Source: Caldilineaceae bacterium
GTDB taxonomy: Bacteria; Chloroflexota; Anaerolineae; Caldilineales; Caldilineaceae
Reading direction: 5' to 3'
Length of the DNA stretch: 64,000 nt
Assembly: GCA_022823185.1 (NCBI GenBank)
Contig: JAJDXQ010000030.1
Span: 1-64,000 of the forward strand
Every line of letters starts with the position of its first letter. The first letter of the stretch is position 1. A model generated the notes under the pieces. That model searched no databases. It saw only the letters and a program-made list of their open reading frames with translations, and was not told the origin of the DNA. Below, in pieces: positions 1-8,564 of the stretch. The translations under genes and the position numbers were made by a program.

Positions 1-153
1 GGACTCTCAATCGTATCAAATCGTCTCTATTCCGTCATCTTACCCATTTTTCAACCCAATTTAGATGCGATTGCCCTGGCTTAACTCCACCACCCCCTTA
101 ACGTCCTGCCCAAATCATGGTATAATTCCATGTACAAATGAGGAGAAAACCCC

Positions 154-342
154 ATGCCAGACAACAAGAGCGAACGACCTAAGAGACCTCGCGGCCGCCC
201 TCGCACACACCCGATGCCCGACGCCATCCCTGACACGCCAGTAAACGTCGCCCGCATCCTAATGACGACTAAACCTAAGAGGGAAGGAGAATGGCAATAC
301 CTCAAGGACGCTCCCCCCACTAGCCCTTACAAACGGCGATAG
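154..342 (+). CDS. small basic protein with AT-hook-like PRGRP core
   Basis: 62 aa ORF with SD-like 'gaggag' just upstream of ATG; N-terminus RPKRPRGRPRTHP contains the canonical AT-hook core PRGRP. Confidence 0.55.
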   Translation: MPDNKSERPKRPRGRPRTHPMPDAIPDTPVNVARILMTTKPKREGEWQYLKDAPPTSPYKRR

Positions 343-708
343 TGGCTCGCCAGTAAAGAAGGTTTGTTCGCATTGAAGTAGGATTCCCGCTGTTGATGCC
401 GCCGTTGCGAATATTCCACTCCCAGTAAGCCATGACCCAAAATACAAATACTCAATCAAACAACGCCACGGCGTTGGTCGCCATGCTCGCTCTCAAGGGA
501 GCCGTTGTGATTCTCTATTTCATCGTCACCTCTCCCAGTCCTTCGTATGTTCCGTGAACAGCGGGCCAAATTCATAAACAATGGCCAGGCCTTTGGAATT
601 CCTCTGACACTACCCCTCTCGTTCCACACATCTTGACACCTTGTTGATACTGCGCTAGATTTGGCATCCTATACAAGTTTGATCTTTCTATGAAAAAGAA
701 GCGTTGCC

Positions 709-2046
709 ATGATTTCAATTCTTTCAAAACCCAAAGAGCAAGTCGGAATTGACGACTTATGCGAACTTATCCAGATGAGAATCCCCGAAGGAGAGCAAAT
801 CGAGTACAAGAGGGAACTCCCCTTCAAAGATGACGGCGAAACCGATAACTGGTTATCAAACGGTAAGCTTGGAAACAGAGCGAAAGACAGCTTGATTAAG
901 GAAGTTATTGCACTAATAAACACTAGTGGTGGGGTCATCATTTTAGGTATAGGTCAGTCCGCCGATAAACCTCCAGTCGCCCAAAAAATTCAGCCGATTC
1001 CCCGATGTGCCGAATTAGCAGATGCTCTTACCTATCTGTTCCTAACCAGGATTGAACCTCAAATACCTCCCTTCGAAATCGTTCCCATAAAAACAGAAGA
1101 AGAAAATGGCGTAGTGGCAGTTCGTGTGAGAAAGTCTCAGAAAGCTCCACATCGGGATACCAAGACTCGCGAAAGCTACGTCAGGCGACATGATCAATGC
1201 AGAAAAATGTCTATGCGAGATATTCAAGACATGACAATGAATTCGGCGCGGGGACTTGAAGGACTTGAAAAACGATTCGAAAAACGAACGGATTTGTTCC
1301 AGAACGAACTTAAGTACCTCATCAACCCAGACGATGCATTTGGAATTCGTCTAACTGCAATACCACATGGGAGTGACGTTTGGTTCAATCGTGTCTATGA
1401 CAACTCTCGAATTCTTCCTCAGCTTGAATTCCGTCATCAGCAAGTGTTTGAGCACACCACTGATGGAAGAAAGGAGAAACTCAGAACCATCTTCGATAAC
1501 TGTGGATTCAATTGGAGGCCGGCTGTAAGAGCTGCTCGCGGCGATTCAGACACCACAGTTTTCGAGAGCAGACATGGACACGCTTCCCTTGCTACCAGGT
1601 TTAACTTCTATGTAGAGATTCACTGCGACGGCATGGTTGAACTGGGGTTAGTTGCGCATCATATGCACAGAGGAGATTGGAATTACTATGTGTCACCTGA
1701 CTTACCGGCTGTTCTCTTTGCCAACCTAGTCGCCCAAGTTCACCAAATGAGAATGATGGCAGGCACTCCTATGGCTGATTATGTCGTGGATGTTGCCATA
1801 CTGGTAAGAAAGTTTCCTAGATTGATGAACTCCGCAGGACCACAATTTGGTTTTCCAGTAGGAAAACTCGACCCTGGTTTTCATACGTTTCCTCGGTATG
1901 TATTGAATCATTCTGATGATTTTCTGGAAACACTAAACCTTTTCCATCGCGATTTCTACAATTCGCTCGGCCAAGACTACAATCGACAGCAATTTTCTCT
2001 AGTAATTGAGAACTGGCCATACAAGAGTTCGGTTCAACAAGAGTGA
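709..2046 (+). CDS. AlbA_2/Schlafen-type ATP-binding domain protein
   Basis: 445 aa; N-terminal E-x-x-x-x-EYKRELPF ... KEVIALINTSGGVIILGIG ... SYVRRHDQCRKMS pattern typical of AlbA_2 domains. Confidence 0.8.
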   Translation: MISILSKPKEQVGIDDLCELIQMRIPEGEQIEYKRELPFKDDGETDNWLSNGKLGNRAKDSLIKEVIALINTSGGVIILGIGQSADKPPVAQKIQPIPRCAELADALTYLFLTRIEPQIPPFEIVPIKTEEENGVVAVRVRKSQKAPHRDTKTRESYVRRHDQCRKMSMRDIQDMTMNSARGLEGLEKRFEKRTDLFQNELKYLINPDDAFGIRLTAIPHGSDVWFNRVYDNSRILPQLEFRHQQVFEHTTDGRKEKLRTIFDNCGFNWRPAVRAARGDSDTTVFESRHGHASLATRFNFYVEIHCDGMVELGLVAHHMHRGDWNYYVSPDLPAVLFANLVAQVHQMRMMAGTPMADYVVDVAILVRKFPRLMNSAGPQFGFPVGKLDPGFHTFPRYVLNHSDDFLETLNLFHRDFYNSLGQDYNRQQFSLVIENWPYKSSVQQE

Positions 2047-2050
2047 TTCT

Positions 2051-2518
2051 GTGCTAGAGAAAATAAACACTTATGGCTTCATCCTAATCGCCTGTATAAT
2101 CTTCTTTTTTCTAACGACCTCTATGCCTAAATGGGGTGTTGAACACACTCTTAGTGTCTTGTTGCAAGTACTCTATTGGGCAGGAAGTTCTTATCTCGCA
2201 TATCGCAAAGGAGAATCGGATGCCATAAGAGACATCCGGCGACAAGCAAGGGATAGATACAGGCGTCTAAGTACGTTACTCAAAATGATGATCGAGCTGG
2301 CTGAAGAAATGAAAGAGAAAGAATCAAACTTTTCACACGGAAGTCTTTACAATTCCAGCGATGATTTGCAAGAGAACCGAATGTTTCTCAAGGAAATTTA
2401 CAGGTTAATCTATTCTTGGGTGATGAATTTGAAAGACTGCCTCGCCTTTTGGGAGGATCTTGCTCCATCAGAAGTAGAAGAATTGCACAAGAACCTGTTC
2501 GGAAGGGACAAAGAATGA
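2051..2518 (+). CDS. hypothetical membrane protein (N-terminal TM segments plus charged/helical cytoplasmic part)
   Basis: ORF track begins at 2006; GTG at 2051, just after the stop of the upstream gene, is a likelier start. Two hydrophobic stretches (FILIACIIFFFLTT, LSVLLQVLYWAGSSYLAY). Confidence 0.6.
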   Translation: MLEKINTYGFILIACIIFFFLTTSMPKWGVEHTLSVLLQVLYWAGSSYLAYRKGESDAIRDIRRQARDRYRRLSTLLKMMIELAEEMKEKESNFSHGSLYNSSDDLQENRMFLKEIYRLIYSWVMNLKDCLAFWEDLAPSEVEELHKNLFGRDKE

Positions 2519-2904
2519 GAGAACTGATCTGCTGCCAAGTTGTAAGAGTGCTTTCAAATAGAGATCTGGTTATCAGCGCAGGCTCTTCACAAGGTGTAGA
2601 GGAAGGGATGCTATTTGACATTAGAGGCTACGTGGACATCGAAGACCCCGATACGGAAGAAATCCTTGAATCTCTACTAGTCACAAAGGTAAGGGTAAGA
2701 ATCTCGCAGGTGGGGAAGAAAGTGTCGGTTGCCAGCACATTTAGACAGACTCAGCCTAGTTTAGCAACAGCTTGGCTAAGCAGTGGATTTGTAGGGCAAG
2801 TGGAGACAATCAAATCTGACGACATTTCCAGAAATGATATTTGGGAAAAGGTCATCAGCATTGGAGATGAAGCAGTCCAGGTCACACAAGGAATACAGAC
2901 CTAG
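2515..2904 (+). CDS. hypothetical small beta-rich protein (FlgT-C-like 'SAGSSQGVEEGMLFDI' motif)
   Basis: ATG at 2515 overlaps the stop of the upstream gene (ATGA); 'DLVISAGSSQGVEEGMLFDIRG' motif. Confidence 0.6.
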   Translation: MRELICCQVVRVLSNRDLVISAGSSQGVEEGMLFDIRGYVDIEDPDTEEILESLLVTKVRVRISQVGKKVSVASTFRQTQPSLATAWLSSGFVGQVETIKSDDISRNDIWEKVISIGDEAVQVTQGIQT

Positions 2905-2969
2905 ACAACCTTTTTGCTACCCTTGATTCTCTGGATTGGATTGTCGGACTTTGCTTAGAGGGAAGATAG

Positions 2970-3194
2970 ATGTGGGATTCTTACATGGAATTCAGAATTC
3001 ACAAAAACAAGACGGTGGTAATAAGAAGACGGGTGTTATGGCTAATACTAATTTTCCTGTTGATGCTTGCTGCGACAACAACCGAAAGAGGAGACCTTAA
3101 GACACAGATTACCGATTCCTTGTCGAGTGCTGCCGGATATATGCATAGACAAGTCCTATCACCCCAACAATCGTCACACTGCCCAAGAAAGTGA
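2970..3194 (+). CDS. possible small single-TM protein
   Basis: 74 aa ORF with one strong TM segment (VLWLILIFLLMLAATTT); overlaps the 3' end of the opposite-strand gene. Confidence 0.3.
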   Translation: MWDSYMEFRIHKNKTVVIRRRVLWLILIFLLMLAATTTERGDLKTQITDSLSSAAGYMHRQVLSPQQSSHCPRK

Positions 3195-3483
3195 GCAACC
3201 CCTGCAACTGTTCTTCGGTTAGCCATCTCAGCCATATAGGCAGCATATAGTGCCAACTCAAAACGCCCATCGCTAAAGGAATAACAATTCTAGCAGCGAA
3301 GAGAATTACGTGGGCACTTTCAGATAGAGATTGCTTTAATTCATCCTCACGAATGCGGTCCCAGTGGTCAAGTTCAACTTTTTCATCCTGAATAGACTGT
3401 TTTACTCTTTCACGCAGGAAATCTTCAATGGATCGAGGCCGGAGGGGAGGCTGAGAACGTGGTTCATCATCTTCTTGGGCCAT
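3109..3483 (-). CDS. small two-TM protein, candidate toxin of a Panacea toxin-antitoxin pair
   Basis: ATG at 3483 lies 2 nt after the Panacea stop codon (3488-3486); two TM segments (VILFAARIVIPLAMGVLSW, GLLTFLGSVTIVGVIGLVYAYI) after a charged N-terminus. Confidence 0.65.
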   Translation of the reverse strand: MAQEDDEPRSQPPLRPRSIEDFLRERVKQSIQDEKVELDHWDRIREDELKQSLSESAHVILFAARIVIPLAMGVLSWHYMLPIWLRWLTEEQLQGLLTFLGSVTIVGVIGLVYAYIRQHSTRNR

Positions 3484-3485
3484 AT

Positions 3486-3956
3486 TCAATCCCTATTTGA
3501 CCTAAAATACTCCTCAAGAAGCTTGTTGGGTATGTGCTCACCCAGCTTATTGTTCTCCCGCATTTCATAGTAAGGGTTTTCAGATAGATACGTCTGTGCC
3601 ATCAAGTCAACAGGATCCAATTCGCCGTATGATTTATAGACCGCTTCAATTATTCTCCTTTCTTCCTGATCAAATTCCTCATTTGCAACAAACAATTTTT
3701 GTTCAATCGGATTGGATCCATAGTGAATCAATTCGTTTCGGATATCACGAATAACGGGGCCGTATCTTCCGACCTCAATCGGTTGTCGGAATAATGGTCT
3801 TCCATTGATTCCCAACATGTACCCATGACAAAAATACAACAGCCTGAGGAGATCTGGTTGATTTATTTTCTTCCCATCTTTGAGAATTAAATCCAATAGA
3901 TAATTCGCAACAGCCCTAGCGTCGTGATCAGGCCCATCGCTCTTTTGTTTATCCAT
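3486..3956 (-). CDS. Panacea (DUF4065, SocA-like) domain protein, candidate antitoxin
   Basis: ORF track start at 4322 is too long; ATG at 3956 (MDKQKSDG). LLRLLYFCHGYMLGINGRPLFRQPIEVGRYGPVIRDIRNELIHYG is a classic DUF4065 block. Confidence 0.85.
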   Translation of the reverse strand: MDKQKSDGPDHDARAVANYLLDLILKDGKKINQPDLLRLLYFCHGYMLGINGRPLFRQPIEVGRYGPVIRDIRNELIHYGSNPIEQKLFVANEEFDQEERRIIEAVYKSYGELDPVDLMAQTYLSENPYYEMRENNKLGEHIPNKLLEEYFRSNRD

Positions 3957-4251
3957 TTGTGCATTGGGTGGTGGGGTGACTACATCAATATTCCGAGTCA
4001 GGTATTTCGTTACTAGCCGCCAGCCTACTACAATCAGACTGCTTTGACAAGTCGAGGAAATCTTTGACCGACTGCTGGACGATATCTTTCTTGCCCGCTC
4101 CAATCTCTCTGACATACACAGATTAGGATTCGTTAAGTATAATGGTCGCTGAAAAACGGAGAGAACGGAAACTTCAGACTGAGTCATACACGCCCCCGCA
4201 CTTTTGCACAGCTTGTCACACATTAGCACTATTCTCTGAGTTTGGCCTTGT

Positions 4252-4920
4252 CTACTTTGGTATATAATTCCCAAAATTAAAGGTGCAGGTGCGGCGGTCT
4301 TTATAGCCGCCAAAAGCAGCATGCCAGGTCAACTGGTTGAAGATAATGACATCACCCGGATTTGAACTGAATACATAGCAGGGAATATCTTCACCGCTCA
4401 GGCCAGATTCTTCTAAGAACCGGGCCTTTTTGGGGCCAAACGTACTGCGCAATCCCATGCCATGAAGTTCTTCATGCAATGGATTTTTGTGCGACCCGGG
4501 AATGACACGCAATGCGCCGCGGTCAGCGGTTGTCGGTTGCAGATACATGACGTTCTTGATTGCCACTAGATGAAGATCGCTCCAATCCGGATGCCAATCG
4601 GTACTGTTCTCATAGCTGTTGGCGTTAGAATGGACGGGAACGGAATCTTCATCTATCAACTGTTCCGCGGGCAGATAAATGCGCGGGTCCTCAAGCAAGC
4701 TGGCAATAAAGGGGGTTTCTGGGGTCCGGTTACTCCAGTTGTTGAAAATACGTTTCTCTTCGGGATCGGTTTCCTTCAGAATGGATGCAAGGCGACGATC
4801 GAACTCTTCGTTTATCTTGTTCATCTCCTCGGGACTAAACAGATTTCTCCGGACCAGGAACCCGAAAACTTCAAATAGCCGGATCTGCTCTTCGGTAAGG
4901 CGATAGTCTTCCTGCGTCAT
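4252..4920 (-). CDS. phytanoyl-CoA dioxygenase family protein
   Basis: DWHPDWSDLH ... RGALRVIPGSHKNPLHEE ... GDVIIFNQLTWHAA: Fe(II)/2OG H-x-D ... H pattern of PhyH. Confidence 0.85.
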   Translation of the reverse strand: MTQEDYRLTEEQIRLFEVFGFLVRRNLFSPEEMNKINEEFDRRLASILKETDPEEKRIFNNWSNRTPETPFIASLLEDPRIYLPAEQLIDEDSVPVHSNANSYENSTDWHPDWSDLHLVAIKNVMYLQPTTADRGALRVIPGSHKNPLHEELHGMGLRSTFGPKKARFLEESGLSGEDIPCYVFSSNPGDVIIFNQLTWHAAFGGYKDRRTCTFNFGNYIPK

Positions 4921-5142
4921 AATTTTTCCTCGGCTGGCCTCAATCAACTTCCAACGCAAATCGGCTCGGCAGGCTTTTGCTCTGCCGAATTCTGCTGCAG
5001 TCTCTCAATCACAAGGAGGTATTATAGTCCGATATGCTTTTGGCACAACTCCCTGGGATTGACCGAGGATCCCTGCTCTTGCCCTATATTCCCTCTAACC
5101 TAAAATGATTTCGCGATCTGTCATACGGCACAGTGTGTCAAT

Positions 5143-5925
5143 CTATATATTTGGTTCCCTTAACTGCTGCAGCGCGGCCTCGGCGCCGGTGGAGACGAAG
5201 CCAAGGTCACCTCCAATCGTCAGCAGCCGCAAATTCGGCGCATACTCCTTTACCCATGCGATGCCGGCCTCAGCCCCGCCCAGCACATCCACCGGGAACC
5301 CTGCCGGAATGCCGTTGGCGTCCCCGGCGCGGACGATCCTCTGAATCGTGCTGATAAACGCCTCGCTCTCCCAGGCGCCGAAGATATCCATCGAAAGCGT
5401 AAGATCGTTGGGGCCGATGATGAAGCCGTCAATCCCATCGAGCGCCGCGATCTCTTCGATAACGTCGACGGCGCGATAGTGTTCGACCTGAACGAAGACC
5501 AATGTCTCGTCGTTGGCGGTGCTCTGGTAGGCGCGGTCATCGCCCCCGAACGACGGCATGAAAGGACCGTAGCCGCGCACGCCGTCGGGAGGATACTTGC
5601 AGCCGGCCACAGCGCGGCGGGCGTCGTCAACTGACTCGATCAGCGGGACGACGACCCCGTCTGCGCCGCTGTCGAGCGCCTGTTTTATTTCGTCGGGCCG
5701 GTTGTCCTTCACCCGTACCATCGCCACCGTCGGCGTCTCCCGTATCATCCACAAGACGTAACGCAGAGATTCCACATTCCGCGGCGAATGCTCCATGTCA
5801 ACGCTGATCCAGTCGAAGCCGGCTCGCGCCACCGTGCCCGCCACCAACGGATCGGTCGACACGGACCAAGTCCCGTAAACGGCCTCTCCTCCGTGCAGGC
5901 GCTTCTTCAGGTCCGAACCTTTCAT
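5143..5925 (-). CDS. HpcH/HpaI aldolase family protein
   Basis: FDWISVDMEHSPRNVESLRYVL ... VVVPLIESVDDARRAVAGCKYPPDGVRGYGP ... IDGFIIGPNDL. Confidence 0.88.
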   Translation of the reverse strand: MKGSDLKKRLHGGEAVYGTWSVSTDPLVAGTVARAGFDWISVDMEHSPRNVESLRYVLWMIRETPTVAMVRVKDNRPDEIKQALDSGADGVVVPLIESVDDARRAVAGCKYPPDGVRGYGPFMPSFGGDDRAYQSTANDETLVFVQVEHYRAVDVIEEIAALDGIDGFIIGPNDLTLSMDIFGAWESEAFISTIQRIVRAGDANGIPAGFPVDVLGGAEAGIAWVKEYAPNLRLLTIGGDLGFVSTGAEAALQQLREPNI

Positions 5926-5929
5926 GCCT

Positions 5930-6931
5930 TCATCTCCTTTGCAGTTGCCAGCGCGGCTTGACACTGTGGTTTACGTAAGAACGGGGCCAGCGGCCCTGGG
6001 CAAGATCCAGGACGGTCTCAACCGAAAAACGCCAGCTGTTATCCAGTGATTCATCGGAATAGCCGGCTATGTGCGGGGTGAAGACAACGTTTTGCAGGCT
6101 GAACAAGGGATTGTCTGCGGCCGCCGGCTCCTGCTCCAACACATCGAGACCGGCAGCTGCGATCCAGCCCTCGGTGAGCGCCCGCAACAGCGCCGGTTCA
6201 TCCACCACCGGACCGCGAGAGGTGTTGATCAGGATCGCGCGCGGCTGCATCATCCGCAGTTCACGCTCGCCGATCAGATGGTAGGTCCCGTCCATCAGTG
6301 GACAGTGAAGTGATACGAAGTCAGAGGCAGACAGAACCTGTTCCATAGAAGCCGCTTGCACGCCGTGCTCCGCCATCGTTTCGGCGCTCACATACGGGTC
6401 ATGGGCAAGGACGGTCATCTCGAACCCGCTCAGTTTGCGCGTTACCAGGCGGGCGATATGCCCGAATCCGATCAGCCCCAGCGTCTGTCCTTGCAGATGC
6501 CAGCCGGGGAAGGCGGCGTGCCGGTCCCAGATGCCTTTTCGCACCAACCGGTCCTGAATGGCGATCTGCCGCACGACCGCAAGCAGCAGCCCGATCGTAT
6601 GGTCTGACACGCCGTCGTTGAAGGCCTCAGGCGTGTTGGCAACGATGATTCCGCGCGCGGTGGCGGCGTCGATCGGTATGTTGTCGGTGCCGCTGCCGGT
6701 GCGGATGAGCGCGCCGCAGCGGGGAATATCGGCCAGGCTCTCGTCGGTGATGATATGGCTGCCGCCGAAGACCCACACGACATCGGCGTCTGCTGCGCAG
6801 GCCGCGAGCTGGGCACGCGTCTCACATTCCTGGAAAACGAACTCAATGTCATGGCTCGCCATGGTCTCGGGCACCCAGCCAGGCAGTTCCTCCGGGTCCA
6901 TGTGGACCATGGCTACTTTGAATTTCGTCAT
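5930..6931 (-). CDS. D-isomer specific 2-hydroxyacid dehydrogenase
   Basis: GQTLGLIGFGHIARLVTRKL, INTSRGPVVDEPALLRAL, FTPHIAGYSDES. Confidence 0.88.
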   Translation of the reverse strand: MTKFKVAMVHMDPEELPGWVPETMASHDIEFVFQECETRAQLAACAADADVVWVFGGSHIITDESLADIPRCGALIRTGSGTDNIPIDAATARGIIVANTPEAFNDGVSDHTIGLLLAVVRQIAIQDRLVRKGIWDRHAAFPGWHLQGQTLGLIGFGHIARLVTRKLSGFEMTVLAHDPYVSAETMAEHGVQAASMEQVLSASDFVSLHCPLMDGTYHLIGERELRMMQPRAILINTSRGPVVDEPALLRALTEGWIAAAGLDVLEQEPAAADNPLFSLQNVVFTPHIAGYSDESLDNSWRFSVETVLDLAQGRWPRSYVNHSVKPRWQLQRR

Positions 6932-7024
6932 GTTCTCTCCTAAGTGTGCGGTCCCTGGTCACGATTTGCCGTTCAAGGAGCCCTACGAATCAGTGTGTTG
7001 CTCCCCCATTAGGATCCTGCTGGT

Positions 7025-7990
7025 TTAGCGCACCAGTTCGGTGACCAGGTCGCCCGGCGGCTGCCCCGTAGCGATGCGCTCCACGTTTGCGACCGCGGCC
7101 TCCATCCGCCTGCGGGGCGTGTCCGGCGTGTATCCCGATGAATGGGGTGTGAGAAAGACATTGTCCAGCTGCAGCAACGGATGGTCCTGAGGCAGCGGCT
7201 CCTCCTCGAAAACGTCCAGCCCGGCTCCCTTGATCCGGCCCTGCTGAAGTGCCTCCACCAGCGCCGCCTCGTCGACCAGCTCACCGCGCGCGACATTGAT
7301 GAGGACTGCGTTCGGCTTCATCAACCCTAGGGCGCGGCGGTCGATCATTTGCCGTGTCGTCGCGTTCAGATGGACGTGAAGTGACAGATAGTCGACTTGA
7401 GACAGCACATGGTCCAGCTGCTCCGGCTGTCCCAGGAACTCGACGTGAAACTCGTCCAGCTCGGCCCGCGGGAAACTGACTGCGTCGATGGCCATGATGC
7501 GCAGTCCCAGCGGCCAGGCCCGTCGCGCCAGTTCACGCGCGCTGGCGCCAAAACCAATCAGTCCCAGCTTTTGGCCGGCCAGCTCTTCCACTAACTCGCG
7601 CTGCCAGCCAGCCGCTTGATTCTGTTTGAAGTTCTTGGCGAAACAGAGGATCCACATGAGCGCATGTTCGGCCAGCGGCACCGCGCTCAGCCGGCCGGGC
7701 GAATTGGCCAGCGGCATCCCCTGCTCCAGAAAGTAGGCCACGTCGACGTGATCGGTGCCGTTGGTCGTGACCTGCCACAGTTTCACGTTGGCGGCCAGGC
7801 CTGCGTCGATCAGGGCGCGTGTGCCAACGGCGCCGCCTGGGTCGACAACGACTTCCACGCCCTCGAACTGGTCAGCCATCGGCTTGTCGGGGTCGTAGAC
7901 CGCGAAGGGGTAGCGTCCTTCGATGGCTTTGACGAAATCCGGGTAGGCTCCGTCGAGTCCGGTTGACGCGCGCAGGTAGAGAACTTTCAT
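7025..7990 (-). CDS. D-isomer specific 2-hydroxyacid dehydrogenase
   Basis: GQKLGLIGFGASARELARRA, INVARGELVDEAALVEAL, LTPHSSGYTPDT. Confidence 0.87.
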   Translation of the reverse strand: MKVLYLRASTGLDGAYPDFVKAIEGRYPFAVYDPDKPMADQFEGVEVVVDPGGAVGTRALIDAGLAANVKLWQVTTNGTDHVDVAYFLEQGMPLANSPGRLSAVPLAEHALMWILCFAKNFKQNQAAGWQRELVEELAGQKLGLIGFGASARELARRAWPLGLRIMAIDAVSFPRAELDEFHVEFLGQPEQLDHVLSQVDYLSLHVHLNATTRQMIDRRALGLMKPNAVLINVARGELVDEAALVEALQQGRIKGAGLDVFEEEPLPQDHPLLQLDNVFLTPHSSGYTPDTPRRRMEAAVANVERIATGQPPGDLVTELVR

Positions 7991-8564
7991 GGTTGTTTTG
8001 CCTGGGTGTTGTAGAGAGTGAAAGGAACAGGAGCCTTCGATGAGTGAAAACGCCTCGCGTTCTAACGTTTTCCTGGGCAGCTTCTTCTTTGCATGAACTG
8101 CTCGAGTCCATCGGATGAGGTAATGAATTCCAAGTATAGGAGGTCAGTCGACCTTCGTCAACCGGGTGACAGAGAAAGAGGGCCTGTATTGGGGGGAAAT
8201 TTCTGCTGCTTGACCTTGAATCAGCAATATGCTATAACATCGAATACATAGGCAGGCTGTGTTGGTAACAGAGTGCGACCAATGATCGGGGTAAGTTTCA
8301 GGACGAACCGCCGTGCAGCATTCTTAGAAACAACAACTCGCTGTCTCTCAACCTCGCCCGGTATGTGGGTTATGCCACACAACAACCGAACACAGTCCTG
8401 CCAGGGCAGCGGCCTTGAACATGATCGGTACAGCATTTATACCGAATTGGGGCAGCGCACCAGCCATTTGAACGGTCGACAGGCGTAATGCGGACCGCGA
8501 CCCAGAATATCCTTTTTGGCGACAGCATTGTTCAGAAAGAACAGGAACAACGGGGGCGGCACCC

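Noticed and set aside
4966-4988. TCGGCAG ... CTGCCGA inverted repeat as terminator of the aldolase operon
   Set aside because: Only 7 bp stem and no T-tract on either side; too weak to call.
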